Shown in pieces: positions 25,559-33,631 of a DNA stretch of 41,999 bases. Both the position numbers and the translations under genes were made by a program. Under the pieces are notes generated by a model, which saw only the letters and a program-made list of their open reading frames with translations, searched no databases and was not told where the DNA came from. This DNA comes from Candidatus Merdivicinus faecavium (GTDB lineage Bacteria; Bacillota; Clostridia; Oscillospirales; Ruminococcaceae). Within the stretch, counting starts at the first letter, position 1. Each line of letters opens with the position of its first letter. The stretch is from contig DVKD01000025.1 in NCBI GenBank assembly GCA_018716285.1, forward strand, positions 1 to 41,999, given 5' to 3'.

Positions 25559-26659
25559 CTACTGCACCAGATACTGCCGGATGTCTGCCGTTTCGAGGGC
25601 GGCAAGCTGGCTCTCGCCAACCACCGGGATGAGGGCCTCCGTATCGGGAATGGCGGCGAGTACCGCGCTTTCCCGGCCTTCCGGGAGGATGACAGAGACC
25701 TTTTCCGCGGTGATGGCGGCGGGGGAGCCGCCGTAAAGGTCGTCTGCTTCGCCGAGATACCCCTCGCCGGCATAAACGGGGATAACCTCCGCGTCATAAC
25801 GGGCTGCCGCGCTCACCATCTCGTCCAAGGCGGCCTGAAGGGCCTCGGTGAGGGTCATGGTGTCCTGATAGGGGCCGTAGCCCATCTGCTGCGGGTAGCG
25901 GGTGTCGGGGTACTGGAGACCGGCCGCGAAGATCTGGGCGAAGCCGGCTTCAGCGACCTCTCCTGCGATGGCGCTCAGGTATTCCCGGGCAGCTGGCATG
26001 TAGGGGTTGAGCCAGGAGCGTCCGCCCTGGTCCGCGGCCTGATCGAGCCAGGTAACGCCGGTCTGGTTTTCATAGAGATAGGAGGTTTCATAGGTCGCGT
26101 GGGATGCTACGTCGTCCTCGAGGGTGTAAAGCCAGGCGGCCGGGGTAAAGCCCGCCTCCTCAATGGCGGCCGCAAGCGATTCCAGCTCGTCCATCGTCAT
26201 GGCGGAGGAGGAGATCGCGCCGCAGGTCGCCGCCAGCGGCACCGCGGACTGATAGGCGAGGACGCCGTCGGAGGACTTCAGCTCGACCACAACGGTATTG
26301 TAAAGCGTTTCATCCAGGGAGGCGAGGAAGGTAGCGGCCCGTGCGGGGTCTGCGGCGTCGGCCGCAGGCATCACGGCGGCGCGGATCTCCTCCTCCTCGG
26401 CGGCAGGAGCGGAGGACTCCGGCGCGGAAGAAGGATCATCCGGCGGGACAATCTCGGAAACCAGGCTGCTTTCCGGCAGGGAGGATTCCGGCTCCGGGCG
26501 GTTTTGCAGGTCGCCCAGGGATTTGGCCACACAGTACCCCAGAAAGGTCAGCCCTCCCAGCAGCAGGATGAACAGCAAAACCTTCAGCCACCTCCCGCGG
26601 CGGCGCCGCATGCTGAGGGAGCCGTAATTGTAGCGTTTGATTTTACGTTGTCTTGCCAT
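25559..26659 (-). CDS. Membrane-anchored GHL13/DUF4015-like protein
   Basis: 366 aa. A basic cytoplasmic start, one membrane helix (about 25-45), a Ser/Pro/Glu-rich linker, then a TIM-barrel-like domain. VVVELKSSDGVLAYQSAVP and GRSWLNPYMPAAREYLSAIA resemble DUF4015 putative glycoside hydrolases. Where that family has an acidic residue in an FDYVRFP-type strand, this protein reads IFAAGLQYP, so catalysis is doubtful. GGAGG precedes the ATG. It is the last gene of the operon, 22 bases after the rnfA-like gene, so an extracytoplasmic role linked to that membrane module is possible. Confidence 0.65.
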   Translation of the reverse strand: MARQRKIKRYNYGSLSMRRRRGRWLKVLLFILLLGGLTFLGYCVAKSLGDLQNRPEPESSLPESSLVSEIVPPDDPSSAPESSAPAAEEEEIRAAVMPAADAADPARAATFLASLDETLYNTVVVELKSSDGVLAYQSAVPLAATCGAISSSAMTMDELESLAAAIEEAGFTPAAWLYTLEDDVASHATYETSYLYENQTGVTWLDQAADQGGRSWLNPYMPAAREYLSAIAGEVAEAGFAQIFAAGLQYPDTRYPQQMGYGPYQDTMTLTEALQAALDEMVSAAARYDAEVIPVYAGEGYLGEADDLYGGSPAAITAEKVSVILPEGRESAVLAAIPDTEALIPVVGESQLAALETADIRQYLVQ

Positions 26660-26681
26660 GACAAACCTCCAGAATGACCGG

Positions 26682-27296
26682 TCAAATGGACAGCTCGTGG
26701 CCGATGAGGCCGTAAAAGGCGAGGGAGAGGATTCCGATATAGATCAGGGTGACGGGGAAGCCGCGGAAGGCGGGCGGGATTCTGTCGCTGCTCAAGCGCT
26801 CATAGCCGAGCGCGATGAGGTAGGAGGCGAGCAGGAAGCCGAGCCCTGTCCCCAGGCCGTATGCGATGTGGCCCCAGAGATCGTAGCTGTGGCTGAGCAG
26901 CAGCGCCCCGAAAACCGCGCCGTTGAAGGCGGACAGGTGAATCATCGGGATGATCTGCATCCGCAGATGGATGGGGAGAAGCCCGCAGCCGAAGAGGAAA
27001 AGAATATACACAATCCCGACCATAAAGACATAGACGAGCGGCCGCCAGCTGTAGGCGTCTGCGCCCGTACCCGCCAGCCAGCCGTCCGCAAAATAGACGA
27101 GAATCGACGAAAGGGTGGTAATGCCGGTCAGGATCAGGCCGAAAAGCAGGCGGTTATAGCGCTTGCGGGTGATGAAGAGCACAGCGCTTGTCCCCATCGC
27201 GCGGGTAAACAGAATGTTCTGCACAAAGATAGCGACGACCGCGATGGAGGCCATTTCCGAGGTTGTCGCGCGCAGGACCTCAAAAAAATCACGCAT
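26682..27296 (-). CDS. RnfA-like membrane subunit without iron-sulfur cysteines
   Basis: 204 aa, six membrane helices. It aligns well with RnfA/RsxA. FVQNILFTRAMGTSAV matches the LVNNFVL-FLGLCPF region, IPPAFRGFPVTLIYIGIL matches VPAPFRGNAIALITAGLM, and SLAFYGLIG matches the end. The two cysteines that in RnfA/NqrE-type subunits ligate the intramembrane [2Fe-2S] are replaced: Ser37 (in GTSA) and Gly126 (in FNGAVFG, canonical TNCAVLG). Canonical RnfA passes electrons across the membrane together with RnfE. This one cannot form that cluster as known. It overlaps the rnfE-like gene by 8 bases. Confidence 0.8.
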   Translation of the reverse strand: MRDFFEVLRATTSEMASIAVVAIFVQNILFTRAMGTSAVLFITRKRYNRLLFGLILTGITTLSSILVYFADGWLAGTGADAYSWRPLVYVFMVGIVYILFLFGCGLLPIHLRMQIIPMIHLSAFNGAVFGALLLSHSYDLWGHIAYGLGTGLGFLLASYLIALGYERLSSDRIPPAFRGFPVTLIYIGILSLAFYGLIGHELSI

Positions 27297-27945
27297 GACG
27301 GTCCTCCTTCCGGCCTTTTTTGCGGGGCTGTTTTTCCAGATAAAGGCGGAACTTCTGCAGCAGCGCCGCGAAAAATCCGAGCAGGATGAAGCCGCCGAAC
27401 GGCATCAGCAGCGCAGGCGCCGTCCTGGTTACCCACTCGACCGGCTGGCCGAAGAGGGTTCCCTTTCCGAACAGCTCTCGGACAAAAGCGGTTGCAAGAG
27501 CTGTCGCGGCAAAGCCGAGCGACGCGGTGAAGAGCTGCGCCGCCATGACCGGCAGCCGCTCATGGTGGTAGCGGGATTCGCTTTTCTGGACAACAAGGGA
27601 ATTGGTGGCCAGCAGCGGCAGGTAGACGCCGAGGCTGAAGACGGCCTCCGGCATCCTTTCCCGCAGCCAGAAGGAAAGCGGGACAAATATGCAGGCCGCG
27701 ACGGCGGCGCTCAGGATGACGCGGATGGTGTATGGGAGCTTTTTGGGGATGAAGTAGGTGATGAGGATGGTCAGGATGGTGATGATCGCAAAAGCGCCGG
27801 ACAGCACCAGCGCATTGGAAATCGAGGTGCAGGTCACGACAATGGGGGCCAGGACCAGCCCGCGCTCCAAAATGGGGTTGCCGAGCAGGAACTGGTCGAC
27901 CCGGTCGATCTTCCTGCGGTGTTTCTGGTAAAAACTCCGAAGCAT
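27289..27945 (-). CDS. RnfE-like membrane subunit without iron-sulfur cysteines
   Basis: 218 aa, six membrane helices. It aligns with RnfE/RsxE: NPILERGLVLAPIVVT with the LLGLCPLLAVT region, GVYLPLLATNSLVVQKSE with GIFIPLIVTNCIVVGRAE, FVRELFGKGTLF with SLREIIGNGTLF, and MPFGGFILLG near the end. Both cluster cysteines are replaced (Ala33 and Ser116). A cysteine at 39 is shifted by six residues. GGGAGG lies seven bases before ATG 27945. The gene is two bases after rnfD and overlaps rnfA. Confidence 0.8.
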   Translation of the reverse strand: MLRSFYQKHRRKIDRVDQFLLGNPILERGLVLAPIVVTCTSISNALVLSGAFAIITILTILITYFIPKKLPYTIRVILSAAVAACIFVPLSFWLRERMPEAVFSLGVYLPLLATNSLVVQKSESRYHHERLPVMAAQLFTASLGFAATALATAFVRELFGKGTLFGQPVEWVTRTAPALLMPFGGFILLGFFAALLQKFRLYLEKQPRKKGRKEDRHA

Positions 27946-27947
27946 CG

Positions 27948-28958
27948 TCAGACCTCCCTTTTGCGGCCGGCGGCGTGCCAGACGGCCAGGACGCCCTGCG
28001 CGCATTTGCGGGGCAGGACCTTGAGCCCGTGCAGAATCCGGGAGGCGTAGGCGTCGCAGCGGTGGTCGACAGCGCTCAGGATGATGATGGCAAAGGGGGA
28101 GACCAGCTCGAGGTAGCTCAGCTGATTGAAGAGGACGATGGCGCCGCCCAGGATGAGGCCGTACATCCACTTGCCGGCGGATGTCTCGATCTCCCCGTTG
28201 TCCATCGCCGCCACAAAGAAGATGGAGAAGAGGGTGACGCCCGAGGTCAGCTCCATCAGGACCGAGACGGTGCGGCTGCCGTTGATGCGGGGGAAAAACC
28301 AGGCCGCCAGCGCGATAATCGCGAGGGAAGCCACAGGAATCTGCCAGAGGATGGTCCGGCGGACCGCAAGATACAGCCCGCAGCAGAGCAGCACGGCGAC
28401 GCAGGTCGTCCCCATCGGGCCGATAAAGTTGCCGAGCAGGGCGTCCAGCAGGCCGAGGTTGGTGCTGCCGCCCAGCATCAGCATCCGGGCGGGGGAGTCG
28501 GAAAGGGAGACGTCGGCCGTCGGGGTCAGCGGAAGTTTCTGAAACATCTGGGGATAGCGGGTCGTCAGGTCGTTCCAGCAGAGGACGACAAAGGCGAAGG
28601 CGGTCAGGCCGGGGTGGAACAGGGTGTGATAGTGCCCGCCGAAGGGATGGCGGACCACCACGACGGCAAAAAGCGCCCCAAAGACGACCAGCCAGTAGGG
28701 AGCGGAAGCCGGGAGCATCAGCACGTAGGTCAGGCCGATGATGAGCGGCGCAAAGTCATACCGGCTCCACCAGCGCTTTCCCTGGAACAGGAGACAGAGG
28801 TAGTCCGCCGCCGCGGAGGTCACCACCGCAATGCAGGCCATCACCAGCACGCGGGGGCCGTAATAGTACCAGGCCATCAGCAGAAGGGGAAGCAGGGTGA
28901 TGGTGGTGTCGATCATCTGACGGCGGTATTTTTCGTAGGGGAGCACTGGGTTCCACAT
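27948..28958 (-). CDS. RnfD-like membrane subunit without the flavinylation motif
   Basis: 336 aa, about nine to ten membrane helices. RnfD/NqrB-family features include the N-terminal PVLPYEKYRRQMIDT, YDFAPLIIGL and HPFGGHYHTLFHPG. The block LLDALLGNFIGPMGTT matches RnfD's LDLFLGNIGGSIGET. Just before it, canonical RnfD carries SGAT, whose Thr bears covalent FMN. This protein reads MLGGSTNLG instead. The ATG is preceded by AAAGG with almost no spacing, so initiation may be weak or the start lies elsewhere. It begins the rnfD-E-A group, 48 bases after rpe. Confidence 0.78.
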   Translation of the reverse strand: MWNPVLPYEKYRRQMIDTTITLLPLLLMAWYYYGPRVLVMACIAVVTSAAADYLCLLFQGKRWWSRYDFAPLIIGLTYVLMLPASAPYWLVVFGALFAVVVVRHPFGGHYHTLFHPGLTAFAFVVLCWNDLTTRYPQMFQKLPLTPTADVSLSDSPARMLMLGGSTNLGLLDALLGNFIGPMGTTCVAVLLCCGLYLAVRRTILWQIPVASLAIIALAAWFFPRINGSRTVSVLMELTSGVTLFSIFFVAAMDNGEIETSAGKWMYGLILGGAIVLFNQLSYLELVSPFAIIILSAVDHRCDAYASRILHGLKVLPRKCAQGVLAVWHAAGRKREV

Positions 28959-29006
28959 CCTTTGTCTGAAAATGTGCGCCCTCTTCGGCGCGCCCTCTGC
29001 GGCGAA

Positions 29007-29642
29007 TCAGCGGAGGGAGTCGATGGCCGCGGCAGCGTCCTTTGCGCCGAAGAGGTAATTGCCTGAAACGAGGATATCCGCCCCCGCTTCGCGGCAGAGG
29101 GCCGCGGTTTCCCGGTTGATGCCGCCGTCGACGTTGATGGGGAGATCCGGGGACATGCTGCGCAGGGCGCGGATCCGATCCGGGGCATCGGCCAGAAAAG
29201 ACTGTCCGCCGAAGCCCGGTTCGACGCTCATGATGAGGGCAAAATCGAGTTCCGGGAGGAAGGGGAAAAGCGCCTCGACCGGGGTGGACGGGCGGATGGT
29301 AAGCCCCGCTTTGCTGCCGGCCGCATGGATGGCGCGGATGGTTTCACGGGGGTCGGAATCGCTTTCCAGGTGGAAGGTGATCATGTCGGCGCCGGCCTTT
29401 GCAAATGCGTCCGCATACCGGAGCGGGTCGGCGATCATCAGGTGGATGTCGAATGGGAGGGAGGTCGCCTTTCGGATGGAGGCCAGGACCGGGATGCCGA
29501 AGGAGATGTTGGGGACAAAGACCCCGTCCATTACGTCAAAGTGGATCATGTCGGCGCCGGCGTGCTCCATGCGCGCCAGCTCGCGGCCCAGGCAGGAAAA
29601 ATCTGCCGCCAGGATCGAGGGGGAAATACGGGTTTTACTCAA
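29007..29642 (-). CDS. rpe: Ribulose-phosphate 3-epimerase
   Basis: 211 aa TIM barrel that interconverts ribulose 5-phosphate and xylulose 5-phosphate. Active-site blocks: ISPSILAADFSCLG, MIHFDVMDGVFVPNIS (metal His and Asp), FDIHLMI, VEPGFGGQSF, and INVDGGINRE. It begins with TTG (29642), eight bases after GGAGG. It is the first gene after the promoter at 29700 and appears to lead the rnf-like operon. In other bacteria rpe usually lies with rsgA or PASTA-kinase genes, so this neighbourhood is unusual. Confidence 0.95.
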   Translation of the reverse strand: MSKTRISPSILAADFSCLGRELARMEHAGADMIHFDVMDGVFVPNISFGIPVLASIRKATSLPFDIHLMIADPLRYADAFAKAGADMITFHLESDSDPRETIRAIHAAGSKAGLTIRPSTPVEALFPFLPELDFALIMSVEPGFGGQSFLADAPDRIRALRSMSPDLPINVDGGINRETAALCREAGADILVSGNYLFGAKDAAAAIDSLR

Positions 29643-29699
29643 TAGCGGTACCTCCGGTGATTTTTTTGAAAAGTGGGAATTCTTTCCGCATATACTTTC

Positions 29700-29728
29700 A
29701 TTGTACTTGATTTTTCGACATCCGTCAA
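29700..29728 (-). promoter_or_regulatory. Promoter of rpe and the rnf-like operon
   Basis: Minus strand: TTGACG (29728-29723), a 17-base spacer, TACAAT (29705-29700). No other promoter is evident before the genes that follow. Confidence 0.8.
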
Positions 29729-29882
29729 CCGGTTTTGCGAAAGAAAGGCAGACAAATCGGACAGGAACCGGGCTTTAATTTTGTCGAAATCTCTGTTCAT
29801 CCGGCGATTTCTGTGCTATACTGGAAGGAAAGCGGGGGGTCCTTTCCGTCCTCCCGGATTTCTCTCAAACAGGAGGTCTGAC

Positions 29883-31124
29883 ATGCGCAAGCTTTTCTGG
29901 AAAACCGTCCCGATCCTGGCTGCCGCAGCCATCCTCTGCGGCTCCTGCCTGTTTACCGAGGTAGGGGAGGGCTCCGCGCCCTCTTCCGCTGCCTCCTCCG
30001 CCGCTTCCTCTGCGCCGGCCCCTTCCTCCGAACCGGAGCCGGCGTCCTCTGAGCCGGAGATCCCCGAGCCCGCCGTCGTCCGCATAAAGGCGGTGGGGGA
30101 CAACCTCATCCACAGCTCGATTTACGAGCAGGCCGCCGCCCGCGCGGGCGGGAACGGCTATGACTACGACTATGCCTATGAGAATGTGCGGGACCTGTTT
30201 TCGGACGCCGACATCTCCTCCATCAACCAGGAGAGCATTATTGCGCCCGCCTTCGGCCCCTCTACCTACCCGATGTTCAACGCCACCCCCGAGCTCGGCG
30301 ACCTGATGCTCGAGCTGGGCTTCGACGTCTTCAATCTCGCCAACAACCACTGCCTCGACAAGGGGGAAGCGGGGGTCTTCTCCTCCCTCGACTACTGGGC
30401 GGAGCGGCCGCAGGCGGTCACCACCGGCGTCTACCGGAACGAGGAGGATTATGAGAATATCCGCACCATCGAAGCGCAGGGCGTCACCTTCAGCTTCGTC
30501 GGCCTCACCGAGCTGACCAACGGCCTCTCCCTCCCGGCCGGGTCGGAGGCTGTCGTGCTGCTCGGGGAGGAGGAAGACAAGCTCGAGGCCCGCATCCGGG
30601 CGGCGAAGGAAATTTCCGACGTCTGTGTCGTCAACGTCCATTGGGGCAACGAGTACACCCACACCCCGACCGACCGCCAGCGGTATCTCGCGCAGAAAAT
30701 GTCCGAATGGGGGGCAGATATTATTATAGGCCATCACCCCCACGTCATTCAGCCCATCGAATATATCGAGCGGGAAGACGGCTCCCGGACGCTGGTTGCC
30801 TACTCGCTCGGCAACTTTATCTCCGCCCAGGACCGGGCGGCGCGGATGATCGGCGGGATGCTCGACCTCGACGTGACGATGGATTTTGAAACGGGGGAGA
30901 CGGAGATCACCCGCTGTGAGTTCGTACCCATCATCACCCACTACGACCGCGGGTTTGCCAACAACCGCCTCTATGCCTTCGCGGACTACACCGAGGAGCT
31001 GGCTGCCTCCCACGGGGTGCGGGCCTACAGCCCGGAATTTTCTCTCGGCTACATCCGGCAGACGATCGAGAGCGTGATCGATGCCCAGTTCCTGACCGGG
31101 ATGGCCGAAGCGCCCGCCGCCTGA
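29883..31124 (+). CDS. CapA-family (PGA_cap) lipoprotein, metallophosphoesterase fold
   Basis: 413 aa. Lipoprotein signal ending ILCGSCLF, then a Ser/Pro/Ala/Glu linker, so it is anchored outside the cell. The domain begins IKAVGDNLIHSSIY (the GD metal motif). NQESIIAPAFGPSTYPMFN, FNLANNHCLDKGEAG, VNVHWGNEYTHTPTDRQR and IIGHHPHVIQPIEY give the expected Asn and His metal ligands. The family is named for poly-gamma-glutamate capsule synthesis, but most members are of unknown function. No capBC genes are nearby. AGGAGG is six bases before the ATG. Confidence 0.9.
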   Translation: MRKLFWKTVPILAAAAILCGSCLFTEVGEGSAPSSAASSAASSAPAPSSEPEPASSEPEIPEPAVVRIKAVGDNLIHSSIYEQAAARAGGNGYDYDYAYENVRDLFSDADISSINQESIIAPAFGPSTYPMFNATPELGDLMLELGFDVFNLANNHCLDKGEAGVFSSLDYWAERPQAVTTGVYRNEEDYENIRTIEAQGVTFSFVGLTELTNGLSLPAGSEAVVLLGEEEDKLEARIRAAKEISDVCVVNVHWGNEYTHTPTDRQRYLAQKMSEWGADIIIGHHPHVIQPIEYIEREDGSRTLVAYSLGNFISAQDRAARMIGGMLDLDVTMDFETGETEITRCEFVPIITHYDRGFANNRLYAFADYTEELAASHGVRAYSPEFSLGYIRQTIESVIDAQFLTGMAEAPAA

Positions 31125-31142
31125 GAACTTTGCCAAAATCCC

Positions 31143-31171
31143 TTGCGCCCGCACGGCAATTATGATATAAT
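31143..31171 (+). promoter_or_regulatory. Promoter of the aldo/keto reductase
   Basis: TTGCGC, a 17-base spacer, TATAAT: the same hexamers as the yajC promoter. Confidence 0.85.
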
Positions 31172-31233
31172 TTGTGGTGAAGCTTATGGAAAAGGACAGA
31201 GATAGAAAAACGTTTCATCAAAGGAGAGTCAGC

Positions 31234-32379
31234 ATGGAAAAGAGAATGTACAAAGACACCGGCGTGCAGGTTTCCCTTCTCGGCATGGGCTGTATGCGCC
31301 TGCCGCGGATCGACCCGGACAAGAACGACATCGACTATGAAAAGGCGCAGGAGCTCATCGACTACGCCTACTCCCACGGCGTCAACTACTTCGACACCGC
31401 CTACGGCTACCACGGCGGCGAGTCGGAGATCTTTGTCGGCCATGCGCTCAAGAAATACCCCCGCGACAGCTTCTTCCTCGCTTCCAAGATGCCCATCTGG
31501 TGCTGCGAGAAGCCCGAGGACGTCGAAAAAATCTTCAACGAACAGCTGAAGAAGTGTCAGACTGAGTATTTCGACTTCTACCTGCTCCATTCCCAGAGCG
31601 ACGCGAACTTTAAAAAGTGTCAGGAATTCGGCGTCTACGAATTCCTCTCCAAAATGAAGGCGGAGGGCAAGATCCGCCGGCTCGGCTTCTCCTTCCACGA
31701 CAAGCCCGAGGTGCTGCGCCATATCTGCGAGACCTATCCCTGGGATTTTGCCCAGATCCAGCTCAACTACCTCGACTGGGAGATGCAGGACGCGAAGCAG
31801 CAGTACGAGATCCTCACCGAGTTCGGCATCCCCGTCGTGATCATGGAGCCGGTCCGCGGCGGCGCGCTGGCCCACCTCTGCGACGAATCGGACGCCCTCT
31901 TCAAGGCCGCCCGCCCGGACAAGAGCGTCGCCTCCTGGGCGATCCGCTACGCGGCGAGCCTGCCGAACGTCCTCACCGTCTTAAGCGGCATGTCCACCCC
32001 CGAGCAGGTCGCCGACAACGTCGCGACCATGACCGGCTTCGAGCCGCTGACCGACGCCGACCGCGCCGTCATCGAGCAGGCGGTCGCCGTCTTCCGCGAG
32101 AAGAAGACCATCCCCTGTACCGCCTGCCGCTACTGCATGGACTGCCCCTTCGGCGTCGAGATCCCCAAGATGTTCAGGCTCTACAACGATTACGCCCTCC
32201 ACAAGGACGAGCGCCGCTACTGGAAAGCCTACCACGACCAGCCCGAATCTGAGTGGGCCGACAAGTGTAAAGCCTGCGGCGCCTGCATGGAGCAGTGCCC
32301 CCAGCACATCCGCATCCCCGACCGGATGGCCGAAATCAAAGAGCTGATGAACGGCTTTGACCAGAAATTTTCCAAGTAA
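31234..32379 (+). CDS. Aldo/keto reductase with C-terminal 4Fe-4S domain
   Basis: 381 aa. AKR barrel with the catalytic residues visible: Asp and Tyr in YFDTAYGYHGG, Lys in LASKMP, and His in FYLLHSQS. The C-terminal ~80 residues hold two cysteine motifs, CTACRYCMDCP (C-x2-C-x2-C-x2-CP) and CKACGACMEQCP (C-x2-C-x2-C-x3-CP). This clostridial class probably takes electrons from ferredoxin or NAD(P)H to reduce a carbonyl. The substrate is unknown. AAAGGAG precedes ATG 31234. The promoter and SD exclude the upstream in-frame ATG. It is followed 13 bases later by an aminotransferase. Confidence 0.92.
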   Translation: MEKRMYKDTGVQVSLLGMGCMRLPRIDPDKNDIDYEKAQELIDYAYSHGVNYFDTAYGYHGGESEIFVGHALKKYPRDSFFLASKMPIWCCEKPEDVEKIFNEQLKKCQTEYFDFYLLHSQSDANFKKCQEFGVYEFLSKMKAEGKIRRLGFSFHDKPEVLRHICETYPWDFAQIQLNYLDWEMQDAKQQYEILTEFGIPVVIMEPVRGGALAHLCDESDALFKAARPDKSVASWAIRYAASLPNVLTVLSGMSTPEQVADNVATMTGFEPLTDADRAVIEQAVAVFREKKTIPCTACRYCMDCPFGVEIPKMFRLYNDYALHKDERRYWKAYHDQPESEWADKCKACGACMEQCPQHIRIPDRMAEIKELMNGFDQKFSK

Positions 32380-32392
32380 GAAGGTAACCAGC

Positions 32393-33583
32393 ATGAACTA
32401 CCAGTTTGCCGACCGCATCAACAATCTGAAACCCTCCGCAATCCGCGAGATCCTCAAGAATTCCGACCCGAACGTCATCTCCCTCGCTGCCGGCAACCCG
32501 GCCGTCGAGTCCTTCCCCGTTGCCGAGATGCAGGAGATCGCCAACCGCATCTTCAACGAAGAGGCCGGCGTCGCCTTCCAGTACGGCATCACCGAGGGCT
32601 ATCCCCGCCTGCGGAAGCTCCTGCGCGCCCGCCTGGCCGAGAAATTCGGCATGACAAACGAAAACGACGAGCTCCTCGTCGTCTCCGGCGGCCAGCAGGG
32701 CATCGACCTCGCCACCAAGGTCCTCTGCAACGAGGGGGACGTCATTGTCTCGGAAAACCCCGCCTTCATCGGCGCGCTCAACACCTTCCGCTCCTATGCC
32801 GCGGTCCTCAAGGGGGTCGACGTGCTTGAGGACGGCATGGACCTCGACGCGCTGGAGGCCGCCTTCCGCGACAACAAAAACGTCAAGATGCTCTACACCA
32901 TCCCGTCCTTCCAGAACCCCCTCGGCACCTGCACCAGCCTCGAAAAGCGCAGGGCCATCTACGACCTCTGCGTCAAATACGGCGTCGTCATCCTCGAGGA
33001 CAACCCCTACGGCGAGCTGCGGTTCGACGGCGAGGACATCCCCACCATCAAGTCGATGGACACCGAGGGCATCGTCATCTACTGCGGCAGCATGAGCAAG
33101 GTCATGAGCGCCGGCATCCGGGTCGGCTTCGTCCTGGCTCCCAAGGAGATTGCCGCCAAGATGACGGTCGGCAAGCAGGCGAGCGACGTCCACACCAACC
33201 AGTTCTTCCAGATGCTTATCGCCGATTTCATGGAGCATTACGATTTCGACGGGCACATCCAGAAGATCCGCGCCCTCTATAAGCACAAGAGCGGCCTGAT
33301 GCTCGACGCCATCCGGGAGTATTTCCCCAAAGAGGTGCAGTATACCACCCCGCAGGGCGGCCTGTTCCTCTGGTGCACCCTGCCCGAGGGGGCGGACATG
33401 CTCGAATTCGTCCAGTTCGCCAAGACCAAGGGGGTCGCGGTCGTCCCCGGCGTCGCCTTCAATGTTGAGGAAGGCACGCCCAGCCGCTGCTTCCGACTCA
33501 ATTATTCCACCCCCACCGACGAGAAGGTCGTCGAGGGCACCCGCCTTCTGGGGCTTGCCCTGCAGGAATTCCTCGCGAAATAA
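32393..33583 (+). CDS. PLP-dependent aminotransferase, class I/II (MocR/2-aminoadipate type)
   Basis: 396 aa fold-type I enzyme with no N-terminal DNA-binding domain. ISLAAGNPAVESFP, QYGITEGYPRLR and VVSGGQQGIDLATKVL are the substrate and cofactor blocks typical of LysN/KAT-like enzymes. EDNPYGELRF and the PLP lysine in YCGSMSKVMSAGIRVGF are intact. FRLNYS carries the Arg that binds the substrate carboxylate. The amino-acid substrate cannot be named. AAGAAGG is eight to nine bases before ATG 32393. It probably shares the transcript of the aldo/keto reductase. Confidence 0.92.
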   Translation: MNYQFADRINNLKPSAIREILKNSDPNVISLAAGNPAVESFPVAEMQEIANRIFNEEAGVAFQYGITEGYPRLRKLLRARLAEKFGMTNENDELLVVSGGQQGIDLATKVLCNEGDVIVSENPAFIGALNTFRSYAAVLKGVDVLEDGMDLDALEAAFRDNKNVKMLYTIPSFQNPLGTCTSLEKRRAIYDLCVKYGVVILEDNPYGELRFDGEDIPTIKSMDTEGIVIYCGSMSKVMSAGIRVGFVLAPKEIAAKMTVGKQASDVHTNQFFQMLIADFMEHYDFDGHIQKIRALYKHKSGLMLDAIREYFPKEVQYTTPQGGLFLWCTLPEGADMLEFVQFAKTKGVAVVPGVAFNVEEGTPSRCFRLNYSTPTDEKVVEGTRLLGLALQEFLAK

Positions 33584-33589
33584 CGGCGC

Positions 33590-33616
33590 AAAAAAGCCCC
33601 GCTTTTGGCGGGGCTT
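33590..33616 (-). terminator. Terminator of the small minus-strand genes
   Basis: AAGCCCCGC / GCGGGGCTT with a 5-base loop. The minus strand runs into TTTTTT. It may also stop the plus-strand aminotransferase transcript. Confidence 0.85.
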
Positions 33617-33631
33617 GCGTGTCCGGGAGAT

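Noticed and set aside
27289-28170. A longer RnfE-like protein beginning at 28170
   Set aside because: The extra N-terminal 75 residues lie antisense-like over the rnfD 3' end in another frame and lack homology. GGGAGG and ATG at 27945 match the family start.
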